Assembly (NCBI GenBank): GCA_029876055.1
Contig: CM056879.1
Location: 2,294,001-2,358,000 of the forward strand
Source of the DNA: Madurella fahalii
Lineage: Eukaryota; Ascomycota; Sordariomycetes; Sordariales
Length of the DNA stretch: 64,000 bases
Direction: 5' to 3'
Shown here: positions 25,401 to 34,626 of the stretch, in pieces
Numbering within the stretch: position 1 is the stretch's first letter
Layout: each line of letters begins with the position of its first letter
Translations under genes and position numbers: made by a program
The notes under the pieces: generated by a model
The model's input: the letters and a program-made list of their open reading frames with translations, nothing else
Told to the model about the DNA's origin: nothing
Database searches by the model: none

Positions 25401-25921
25401 CCACGGCTTACGGTGGCGGCTCTCGCACTCCCGCTTGGTCGTCTGGCGCCAAGACGCCCGCTCCGGACAGCTTCGGCCACGGCTCGAAGACTCCGGCCTG
25501 GGGCGGCGGCGGCAGCAGCGGCGGCGATGCCTGGGGCTCCAAGACGCCCGCGTACGGTGTGTCTGCCCCCACCCCGGGCGCTAGCGGAGGTGATAGCTGG
25601 GGCTACACCCCCGGCCCGAGCGGCGGATCCCACGCCTTCGACGCCCCCACTCCCGGCGCCGGTCTCGGCGCGCCGACGCCCGCGGCGCTCAATGCCCCGA
25701 CTCCCGGTGCGTACTCGGCTCCTACGCCGGCCGCGGTCAGCGCGCCGACGCCCGGGGTCTGGCAGGGCGGATGGGGTGCTGATACTGCGCCTACTCCAGC
25801 GGTTGGGGCCCCGACCCCGGCTGCTAGCGGCGGATATTATGGTGCGCCGACGCCTGCTGCGTATGGGGGCGCGCCGGAGACGCCGGCTGCGGGGGAGATT
25901 CGGTATGCTGATGATGATTGA
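22499..25921 (+). CDS. SPT5: Transcription elongation factor Spt5
   Basis: Three exons, 22499-22843, 22983-25209 and 25278-25921, give 1071 residues. Order: a very acidic N-terminus (Asp/Glu runs to about residue 160), a basic RHRRKRRKDHR patch at the start of exon 2, then the NusG-like NGN domain that binds Spt4 (WAVRCKEGKEREVVFSITRR, then GYIYVEARRQNDI). Several KOW motifs follow (e.g. [60 protein letters not shown]). An RGG-type linker (GRGGFGGGRGGFGG) leads to a C-terminal repeat region in exon 3 with many TPAWG/TPAW and APTPAA/APTPG units. Spt5 travels with RNA polymerase I and II and is phosphorylated in its repeat region by the Bur1/Cdk9 kinase. Nothing looks broken. Confidence 0.96.
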
Positions 25922-26655
25922 TTGCGTAATTGGGAATGAAGGGAGTGGGGAAAAGGGAGACTGATTAACGGGTTCTTGGCGTTTACGGATGGGGGAATTA
26001 AAGCGCATGGTTTGTGTCTTCCGAGGGCCGAAGTTGATAGGAGGAGGTGTCAACACCGTATCATAGATTCCGTATACTCTGGGATTAACTCGTGGCATAA
26101 GTTGTGTCTTCGATGCAATGCCTTTGCCTGGTGAGAATAATACCTTGGCCAGTATTCTGGGGCACGTAGCGAGGCCCAAGAGTCAGGTCATGTTCATTAC
26201 GACTTGGTAGCAAAAGGAAATGGAATTATCTGGCAGATAACATGCAAAGGGCATCTTCGGGCTTACATACACAGCGCGGGCCATGTTCGTTAATTAATTG
26301 ACTGTCTTATAACTGTATCAATCCGAAAAAGAATGCGAGAGCTCGCCGGTCTAGCGGCGGGCCACATGAGGGGTGAGAAACCTCCAACTACTAGTACTTA
26401 TCTGCTCGTCGAGTATGGCATGCTGGGAGTCCACAACTCCGGTCTCTCTTCCCTCTCTCTATTTTCGTTTTCTTTTTCCTTTTCTTTTAATTTATTTCTA
26501 TAACTTACCTCATGCCTCACCCTTTTATAATACTTACCTATTTTTCAAACCTCATTATACTGCAACCGGTTTCCCTAAGTATAATTATATGTGCGACGTA
26601 CGTACGTACGTATGTCTTAGGCAGTAGTGGTCGCTTACCTTGACATCACCGGCTA
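25922..26655. other. Intergenic, SPT5 3' side
   Basis: Contains the SPT5 3' UTR and a T-rich patch (26450-26560). A short (ACGT) tandem lies at 26595-26611. No other feature is visible. Confidence 0.5.
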
Positions 26656-26832
26656 CTAAGAGTGCTTCATACATGCGAGCAGGTCAAACTTCTTGGACTT
26701 GGAGGGGTCCTCGCTGATCTGGAAGTCGGGACAGATGTGCCCCTTCAGCTTGGCGTACTCGCACGGGGTGAGCGTGCCGGGGATTTCCCTGCGGCAGCCG
26801 CAGTTGAAGATGTTGTAGCCCACGGTGCACAT
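26656..26832 (-). CDS. Small cysteine-rich protein (58 residues), putative
   Basis: ATG at 26832 and TAG at 26656-26658 on the minus strand. The protein starts MCTVGYNIFNCGCRREIPG, continues TLTPCEYAKLKGHICPDFQ and ends in a Lys-rich SKSKKFDLLACMKHS. Cysteines are spaced C-x8-C-x-C-x10-C-x9-C-x19-C. The Y-x-F-x-C-G-C start is like short fungal proteins with 'Y-x-x-x-x-C-G-H' beginnings that are usually left hypothetical. There is no signal peptide, so an intracellular metal-binding role is conceivable but unproven. An alternative donor (gtatga) near the end could extend it. The coding look rests on the Cys pattern, clean start and GC-rich codon use against AT-rich flanks. Confidence 0.5.
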   Translation of the reverse strand: MCTVGYNIFNCGCRREIPGTLTPCEYAKLKGHICPDFQISEDPSKSKKFDLLACMKHS

Positions 26833-27648
26833 CTTGGGGTTGTTTGGTTGATTGCTTGCTTTAGTTTGGGGGAAAGGAGGGCATGTGAGAGCGGTGCGGT
26901 TTGGGTGGTGAGAGCGGCTACCACTACTAACGTACTACTGCTGCTACGGCTGCTGCTTGCTACTTACCTTGAGTTTATTTTGATCCGAAAGATGGCGGTT
27001 TGGTTGGGGGGAGGGGGGATATTGCAAGCTTGGCCCCACCGTAGCGAGTAGTAACAGAGCAGTGGTAGGGTTGCTCTACTTAAGTTGGGAGTTGGTGTGG
27101 ATGAGGAGAGAGTGGGAAGGCTGGTTTGGCATCAGTAGACGAGGTTTATATCCTAAAAGTTAGTAAGGTTATATCAATGAGAGAAGGCTTTGTCATGGTG
27201 GAGGTGGGCGCTTTTTTTTTGGGGCGGGAGAGGAGGGGGTGTTTGGGAGGATGAGACACAATTCTATTGTTTGATGCCTCTGGCAATGGATTCGGGATTG
27301 GAAGGATCTGATGACTGGTTCTTTATCCCATTGCTTGTCTCCACTGCCGTTATTGGGAAATCTATTCGGACTTCGGTTTTGCAGCATCCTTTGTCACAGA
27401 TTGGGACATGGGCTTAGCGTTCCCTTTATTTGTAGCGGGGTGAGTTGTGAACCTAGTGGTTACCTTAGGTTTGATAGATCCAGCGCTCCGTCATGACCGC
27501 TCCAACCGAACGGGAAGTCCGCGCAACTCGATGTTTGATTTGATCACCGGGGTTCAACCAGGAAATTGAAGGAAATATATACACTTTTAACGCAAGTCCC
27601 ATATACACACAAGTTCCCGCTCGGCAAACCCCCAAACCCCCATTGTCC
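26833..27648. other. Intergenic
   Basis: Upstream region of the small Cys-rich ORF and 3' region of the AA9 gene. G-rich runs near 27215-27240; nothing else is recognisable. Confidence 0.5.
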
Positions 27649-28444
27649 TTAGCAAGTCTCAGCGGCAGGACCGGGCGGCGTGTAGCTAGTAGGCACGGGG
27701 TAATAGATGTTGATCATGATACCGGGGTGGTTGGCCTGGTAGGCGCCGGGGAACGAGACACGGTTCCTCGGGTTCCAGGAGCCAGAGCCGCCGCTGACGC
27801 TAATCTGCGCGCAAGAGATGTAAAATTGCGCTCCACCGACGCCGCTGGCCGAGTGTAGTGCAATGTGCTCCGCCCGGAGCAGGTACTCGCCGTTCTGCAG
27901 GCAGCGGGGGATGGTGACCGGGATGGAGCGGGCACCTTCTGGGTGTCAGCATGGGTTGAACATTGAGGAGTGAACGGAGGAGTTGGAGCATACCCTGCGA
28001 AGGCCATGTCATGCTTCCGCCGAGACGGGGCATGTCCTGGTAGATCTTGGTCCAGACTTGGCCCTTACCGTCCCAGGTTGCGGCGCTCTGGCCTTGCGGG
28101 ACCTTGGCGATGTAGACAGCCATGGGACCAGGGTGCGAGATGGAAGCCTTAGCGTTGTAGTTGAGGGTCTGGCCGGCCGTGACGTTGAAGACGCCGGGCG
28201 CGCCGGCGCCTGGGCTGCGCTCGTAGCATCGGATGGCGTCCGAGTTGACGTCGGTCACGGGTCCATTGCTCTGGAAGTTGGCCGTGGTCCGGACATATTG
28301 CCAGTCGGGTGTGTTGGCGATGCTGGGGAAGGTGTCTGTAGTTGTCAGTCACGGTGCACAATGAGCGTGAGAAAACGGGGGCTGCCTACAGTGCGCCTCG
28401 GCAAAGGCCGATGTGAGCAGCGCGACGGCAACGCTCAGCTTCAT
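27649..28444 (-). CDS. AA9 lytic polysaccharide monooxygenase (secreted, no CBM)
   Basis: Copper-dependent enzyme that oxidatively cleaves cellulose or xyloglucan, secreted. Exons are 28444-28390, 28335-27994 and 27938-27649 (228 residues). Signal peptide MKLSVAVALLTSAFAEA is followed by His18, the N-terminal copper ligand of the mature enzyme (HYTFPSI); intron 1 splits the codon just after it. The second copper His is His86 in SHPGPMAVYIAKV. The axial Tyr lies in GGAQFYISCAQISVSGG. A disulfide pair is likely between Cys55 and the Cys of YISC or PRCLQNGEY. The protein ends soon after the catalytic domain with no CBM1 or GPI signal. Substrate and regioselectivity cannot be read from sequence. 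Confidence 0.95.
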
Positions 28445-29627
28445 TTTCTGATGATAGGGCCTGGGTCGGACGATTCTTCTGTAGAGCGCTTAGGGCCTCA
28501 CCAACTAGGAACACCACGAGAGATTTTCCACTGACCCCGGATGACAGGGCATTATATACGTGGATCCTCCCGACATACTCGCTAACATAGCGTGTTTTCC
28601 GTCCCGCCTTTGAGCGGCTCTTGCTGCCGTCGTCATCGCCAAGGGGCACTGCCGCCGAGGCGGATAAAGGGCACGGCGGGTAAAAGCACCCCAACGCAAG
28701 CAGCCACTTGGGATTTTGTCCATATATTGGACGGGGCCCTTGGCCAATTAGACGAAGTAGGTTCCTGTTGCACCTGATCCGGGGTAGATGAGCCCGCGCC
28801 CATTTCGCTTTAGGAAACCTGGGGTGCATTCCGTCGACCGTCGCCCTCGGCAGTCTCTCATATATTATAGCAATATTCAAGGTTGTGCGGATGCACGGGC
28901 TCACGCCGAAGAATGGCGCGTTGGGTACGATCTCGGCTTGGGTCTGGCCCCAAAGAAGAAGAACTGCTGCCCGGCGAAACCGGGTGGTCGAGCGCCGGCG
29001 GCACGCTTAGGTGGCCGTCCGGGATCTGGGGGCTGCCACGGCTGCATGGTAATATCTTTCGCAGCCTTGGTCTTTCTAGCCATTTCTAAGAATCGGTCTA
29101 AGGGCCGGCACTTGGGTAACGGAGGCAGACTCGCTTATGCCCATGGACGGCTTCTGTTACCCACTGGCGGAATCGGTATGCCTCGAAAGAATCATGAAAG
29201 AAACGGTGCGGGAAAGAAAACAAGGGAGAGAATGCAGCCGAGGTCATAGACCCCTCTCTATGGGAACCAATTGGCCTCTTGAACTTTGCCGGTCTCTCAA
29301 CAATCTCAGGTACGGCACTACTTGTAACTTAGGGACAATGAATAATTCTCCAAAGTCACCCTAACAAAGCAGCAGAGCGGAACAACCGGCCTCTCTGAGT
29401 CTACTACACAAAGACCTTGTTACAGTAGAAGCTAACAATAGAACTCATCTTCAACATACTTCAGGCCCTTGCTTGCCCGCTTTCTTCCTGATTCATTCCC
29501 CCTTCCTCCTCCCTCCTCACGTTTGAACTTCATGATGCTACGATCCGATCGAACAACAGCAACCACTACCACCCGAGTAATACGCCGACGTAGATAAGTT
29601 GTTCCGAGAGCCTTCCAACCTACAAAA
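28445..29627. other. Divergent intergenic region
   Basis: Lies between the starts of the AA9 gene (-) and the orphan gene at 29628 (+) and should hold both promoters. Frames on either strand have no recognisable product. Confidence 0.5.
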
Positions 29628-30728
29628 ATGTGTTGGGTACGCCTAGTTCACTTCAGCCTGCACGACGTCCGCAGCCTCTGCGCCACCTCCCCCTTCACCG
29701 CCTCTGACGCCGACCATTTCACCTTCTCCGGAGTTGACAGACTTTGCGAGTGCGGCGTTGACATACGCCGGTTCGTCGACCTCGCCAGCAATGCCGGGTT
29801 CGACGTCTGCCCTTGGCATGACTGCTGCGTCCAGTGGTACCAGAGGGTCCACTGCCAGTGGTATTGGGAGGAATGGGCCACGATTCCAGGAATTGATAAC
29901 ATCCAAGAGCCCGAGTTAATGTGTGAGAACTGCGTTGTCGTAAACGAATACCACCCTTTCCACCTGTTGGCGGGTGATGGTAACGGGGAGGGCCTACCAG
30001 AGCAGTTCAGAGTGGAGTCTGCGTGGACTAGGACTGCCTCTGATCTCCCTCCTTTCCCAACGGAGATTTTCTACTCGCATGAGATATGGCATGCGAATCC
30101 AGCGCCGGGGACTGAAACGGTGAGTGGTGGGCTATACGGCGATCGGGCAGTGGCGCAAGACTTGGGGGTGATATTGTATCATTTGAAGTCGGAACTTAAC
30201 GAGAATATCATTAAGGCTATGAGGTGTCTGGATCTGGTTGAACGGGAGATGGACGAGGAAGAGAACGTGAAAGCGTTTGCGGCAAACCCTTTTCCCGTAT
30301 TGCTGAGGATCAAGGACGCCGAGCGATATGCAACAAAGGTGAGCCGGTTCGAGTGGAAGGCCGCTACGTGCTACAGGCTCATGATGCAGAACACGGCCTT
30401 TGTTTTGACTTACCTGAACAGGATGCCCGGCAAAGGGGAGAGCCTAACTTCTCCGGACGGCCTCTATACCGTCACGCGGGAACAACTCGACCTCGGCAAT
30501 GGCAATGTAAGCGATGTCTTCAAAGCGTGCAATGGGCCTCTGAAGCAGTCCGGACGGATACAGCGGCGTTTGGAACCTCTCAGAGAGTTCTTGATGTTTC
30601 CTAAAAGGTCCTGTCGGAAACCAACTCAAGTGCCTCGAATGGGCTTCACACACATCCAACGCAACAAAAGGGACGAGGCTAAGCGGATACGCAGGGACAC
30701 TGCGCCGGGGATGAAGCGAGGCAAGTGA
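29628..30728 (+). CDS. Hypothetical protein, single exon, unrecognised family
   Basis: An uninterrupted 366-codon frame starting at MCWVRLVHFSL. The first 130 residues are rich in Cys, Trp and His in paired positions (LCECGVDIRR, VCPWHDCCVQWYQRVHCQWY, LMCENCVVVNEYHPFH), which could bind metal. The middle (about 180-260) looks helical with KSELNENIIKAMRCLDLVER. The C-terminus is strongly basic (RNKRDEAKRIRRD, then MKRGK), possibly a nuclear signal. There is no signal peptide or membrane helix. Length, lack of stops and balanced composition support a real gene, but I cannot name a family. The N-terminal ~50 residues read less convincingly, so the true start may be further in or behind an intron. 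Confidence 0.6.
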   Translation: MCWVRLVHFSLHDVRSLCATSPFTASDADHFTFSGVDRLCECGVDIRRFVDLASNAGFDVCPWHDCCVQWYQRVHCQWYWEEWATIPGIDNIQEPELMCENCVVVNEYHPFHLLAGDGNGEGLPEQFRVESAWTRTASDLPPFPTEIFYSHEIWHANPAPGTETVSGGLYGDRAVAQDLGVILYHLKSELNENIIKAMRCLDLVEREMDEEENVKAFAANPFPVLLRIKDAERYATKVSRFEWKAATCYRLMMQNTAFVLTYLNRMPGKGESLTSPDGLYTVTREQLDLGNGNVSDVFKACNGPLKQSGRIQRRLEPLREFLMFPKRSCRKPTQVPRMGFTHIQRNKRDEAKRIRRDTAPGMKRGK

Positions 30729-31024
30729 TGCCATGATCATGAATCTTTCAACCAAGGTATTGGATAGGTAAAGTAAGCAAGGTTACTAGGCAAGGTAGGG
30801 TGCCTTAGGGAGTTGCCTATATTTAGTAAACATACTCGTAATACAGGGAGACCGTCATTTCTTAGTGGTTGTAAAACGCGTCTTGTTGTATCTAAAGGGA
30901 ACGATTCGACTATTTTTGGTGGTGGGTATTAATTATACCAGGGTCAGAAGCCTCGAGCCCCAGCGCACCCGAGACAAACTCTCCGTAGGCCACGATAAGA
31001 TCCCCTCTCCCACCGTCTCCTAGT

Positions 31025-31143
31025 ACATACGACCATACACACTGGAGAATTCGGGATCCCGTCCGCTCTCCCCTAGACAAACCAGCGACAGCCAGACTAG
31101 TAGCTGGGTCGGTGACGACCAGCGAATCCCTGGTGTTGTATGT
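31025..31143 (+). rRNA. rrn5S: 5S ribosomal RNA, dispersed single gene
   Basis: 119 bases that begin ACATACGACCATA and end GTGTTGTATGT, the complementary ends that form helix I. Recognisable fungal 5S segments lie between: GAGAATTCGGGATCCCGTCC, CCCTAGACAAACCAG and GGTGACGACCAGCGAATCC. The internal control region for TFIIIA and TFIIIC is included. Filamentous ascomycetes such as Neurospora carry 5S genes scattered singly among protein genes, as here between the orphan gene and the GH3 gene. Confidence 0.95.
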
Positions 31144-31144
31144 A

Positions 31145-31151
31145 TTTTTTT
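31145..31151 (+). terminator. RNA polymerase III terminator of the 5S gene
   Basis: Run of seven T residues two bases after the 3' end of the 5S RNA, the standard Pol III stop signal on the sense strand. Confidence 0.85.
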
Positions 31152-31232
31152 GAGTTTGTTTTTCTTTCTTGCTTTCCTATACTCTAATTACTGTGGGTGA
31201 ACAGGGGCTGTGCCCGATTACATTACCCCCGG

Positions 31233-33625
31233 TTACTTGAGCGTAACGGTGACATTACCTCTGAAATCGTTGCTCGAAGCCCCGATGAAGAACACAAAAT
31301 CGCCCGGCTCCACAACATACTTCATCCTCGCGTTCCAAATGCCCAGATCCCGCATCCGGATCTTAACACTCACGCGTTTGCTCTCCCCCGCCTTGAGGAA
31401 GACCTTCTGGAAGCCCTTCAACTGAATATTCGGCACCACAACGCTGGCTATCAAGTCCTTCACGTAGACCTGCACAACTTCCTTGCCATCCCGCCCCGAG
31501 GTGTTCTTGACCGTGACACTGATCGTCACAGTAGCCCCCTCGCTCACCGTGCGCTTGTCCACGCTGACATCGCTGTAGACAAAAGACGAGTAACTCAGGC
31601 CATAGCCAAACTCGTAGAGCGGCCTTGGGTCGCCCAGGACATACTGGTGCCCAAAGACCAGCGTCCCATTCTCATAGGCGGCCCCAGCGTCGGGGGACGC
31701 CGGGCGGCCAGAGTTCAAGTGATCGTAGTAGACGGGCAAGTCCCCGACGCTACGGGGGAAGCTAACCGCGAGCCTCCCGCTGGGGTTGACATCCCCGAAT
31801 AGCACCGACGCCAGCGCGGCACCCCCCTGTTCCGAGGGGTAGAACTGCTGGACGAGCGCGGCGGCGTTTCCGGAGATCCACGGCGCCGTGACGGGCTTGC
31901 CCGAGGAGAAGACGACGACGGTGGGCTTGCTGGTCGCGACGATGGCGCGGACGAGGGCTTCCTGGGCGCCGACCAGGTCGAGGCTGTTGACGTCGACGTG
32001 CTCGCCCGTCGTGGCGTTGAGGCCCTGCCAGAGCTCGTTCTGGTCGCGCGACCAGGTGCCGACCACGACGACGGCCACGTCGGCGGCCTCGGCAGCTGCG
32101 ACGGCCTCCGGGAAGAGTGACTCGGACGTTGACCAGCGCTCGCAGCCCTGGGCATAGCTGACTCTGCCGGTGCTGAGGGATCTGATCCCGTCGAGCGGCG
32201 TGATGCCGCGTGTCGACGAGTTGGCGACGACGTAGTCGCCATAGTTCATGAAGCCGTGCGCCATGGGCCCGATGACGGCGATGGAGGCGTCCTTGGGAAG
32301 GGGGAGGATGTTGTTGTGGTTCTCGAGGAGCACAATGGACTCCTCGTCCAGCTTCTTGGCGAGGGCGACATGGTCCGGGGCGTGGATTACTTTGTTTGCT
32401 TCTGCTATCGGGAGGCCCGAGAAGGGCGTCTCAAACAGGCCGAGCTCAAGCTTGGCCCTGAGAACGCGCGACACGGCCCTGTTAACGACTTCCTCCTCGA
32501 GTTTGCCGCTTGCCACCAGCTCGGGGATTAGCTCGAACGAGTAGGAACCGCCTCCCATTTCCGAGTCGCCGCCCGCTGGGAGGATGTATTGGACAATGGC
32601 GTGCTTGTCAATGGGGTTTGAGGCACACATCTTGAAATCATTGCAGAGTCGGTCCGAGGCGCCTGCGTCGGTCATGGTGTAGTATTTGTACCCCCATTCA
32701 TCCCGCAAGATGTCGGTGAGCAGGTGGGGATCTGACACCGCTGGGATGCCATCATAACTGTGGTAAGCCGTCATGATGGAAAACGCATTCCCGTCCATGA
32801 TGGCACGCTTGTAACCGGGGAGGAATGTGGTCCGCAACTCTCTCTCGCCGCCGTGGGCGGGGCCCGTGTTAAGACCCTGCTCCGTAATGCCAAAGGCTGC
32901 AAAATGCTTGACCATGGCGCTAACGCCCACCGACTGGGCGCCCTTGACATAGGCATAACCAAACTCTCCGGCGAGGAAGCCGTCCTCACCGTAAGTCTCC
33001 TCGACACGACCGTGGCGGAGTTCACGTGCCAGATCAACAACGGGCGCAAAGAGTTGGTTGACGCCGATGGCGCGGGCCTCTTTGGCAATGGCAACACCCA
33101 TCTCCTCGACCAAGGACGGATTCCAGGAGCAAGCGTGGGCGATTGGAGAGTTGAAAATGGTGGCATTATCTGTGAGAATCCTGGTTAGTACTGCGGTTAT
33201 CCTGATGCCTTAGACTAGGGGGGCGTACGAGCGAGGAAGCCGTGGATGCCCTCAGTCTGTACAAATGCAGGGATGCCGAGATAAGTGTCTTTTTGAATGT
33301 ACTCCTGGGCCGTCCTGATGTGCTCCAGGAGCCACTCGTTTGGGACGGGAACGCCAACGTAGAATGCACTTCCCCTGTCCCTAGTGCTCCATGCCAGACC
33401 GGTCTGATTGAGGGCATTGGTCGTCTCGTTCATCCAGTTGCGAATGTCTCCCTGCAGAAGTTGTGACGCCTTCTCCTCGATAGTCATTCTCGAAAGAAGG
33501 TCGGCGACGCGGGCATCGACCGAGGCCTTGGGGTTCTTGTAGACAGCATGCTTCAGACTGGGACGTCCCTTATCCGAAGCTACAGCTGTTGCCGCAAGAA
33601 CCAGCGCCGAAAACGAGAATCTCAT
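31233..33625 (-). CDS. GH3 glycoside hydrolase (beta-glucosidase type), secreted
   Basis: Two exons, 33625-33229 and 33169-31233 (777 residues). The signal peptide is MRFSFSALVLAATAVAS. The GH3 N-terminal TIM barrel includes LLSRMTIEEKASQLLQGDI, TEGIHGF, NQLFAPVVDLARELRHGRVE, and KHFAAFGITEQGLNTGP. The nucleophile is probably Asp300 in YYTMTDAGASDR, the position of the usual SDW-type motif. The alpha/beta sandwich follows (LPLPKDASIAVIGPMAHG, VVVVGTWSRDQNE, PTVVVFSSGKPVT), then a C-terminal FnIII-like domain (YEFGYGLSYSSF, GKEVVQVYV). Most likely releases glucose from beta-linked oligosaccharides outside the cell. Divergent from the GH31 gene over 1 kb; see findings for the proposed xyloglucan cluster. 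Beta-xylosidase activity is possible in this family. Confidence 0.93.
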
Positions 33626-34626
33626 TGTCCTTGTCCTGAGTTCTGAACGGGTAGAGAAGAGTCACAGTCAAGTCGGGCATGCGCATCGGGGGGGGGGGGG
33701 GGGTTCGAGCGCGACATAGATGAGTTGGCCATGATGAGAGGAATTCTCTGTCTTTATGTCGGCAAGTGAACAATAAAGTTCTAATCTCGGTGATGCGGCG
33801 ATGTATCTACGAAGCCTTCATAAGAGGAGTTGGGGGGCGGGGTGTGGGATTAGTGCCCGGTGAAGATGCCCTAAGAAATAACTGGGCGGATCGTCAGGGG
33901 CGTCGTCGTGGAGCCGATCAACGGCTGCCGGGCCGTGGTGCCATCTCTTGGGATGAAATCCGATTCGAACAACAAGACTTGAATCCCAGGTCCCTCCGGG
34001 GCAAACGCTTTTCTCTGGACCGGTCAATATTCCCATCATAAGAATCCCATGCCAACCTCCACAAGGCAGGCCGTGTGAAGATACTGTGCTGAAAGGAGTG
34101 TGCATTGGATGGGCTTTTTTGGGGGGAAAAGGGGGGGAAGGGGAGGTTGGGGGTTGGAGAAACCCTGCCATCGCCTCGGCGGCATCTTGGCTCTCCAACC
34201 ACCAGATTCTCCACCTTCGCTCGCTTATCTCGGTCTTTTCGTTTCCCATCGAGTTCCACCAATCGTATCTCGTTGAGAATTAGGCCGATACCCCGAGGAC
34301 AATGGGGGTGTGACACCACATCGAGGACAACATGCGGGCGCGACAGGTGTTGAGGTCTGGCGACAAGCCCCTTCGTGCGGATATCTCACCGGCTCGGGGT
34401 CAACCGAACCCCGCAGCTTAACCCACCACCAGTGAGGATCCCGGGGTTTGAGGATTTTCAATAGGGGCAACATCTCCAAAGAGACTCAAGAGGACAATGC
34501 TGCTTCTAGAGAAATCTGCCGCATCACTGCTCGCGTTCGTGGTGGACCAGTAGTTAGCAACTTCCCGTTTTCATCAGACTTGTCTATTTTGAGTGTTGCA
34601 ACTTCGACAGTTGTGCTTCATTGACG
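33626..34626. promoter_or_regulatory. Shared divergent promoter of GH3 and GH31
   Basis: 1001 bp separate the two start codons. GCGGGG at 33837-33842 and CCCCGC at 34409-34414 match the CreA repressor consensus SYGGRG on one or other strand. Such short matches are frequent by chance, so carbon-catabolite control is only plausible. A run of 16 G (33688-33703) lies 63-78 bp upstream of the GH3 start. Confidence 0.4.
33688..33703. repeat. 16-base G homopolymer in the GH3 5' region
   Basis: Sixteen consecutive G on the plus strand, i.e. a C-run on the GH3 coding strand just upstream of its start codon. It is prone to length variation and sequencing error. Confidence 0.9.
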
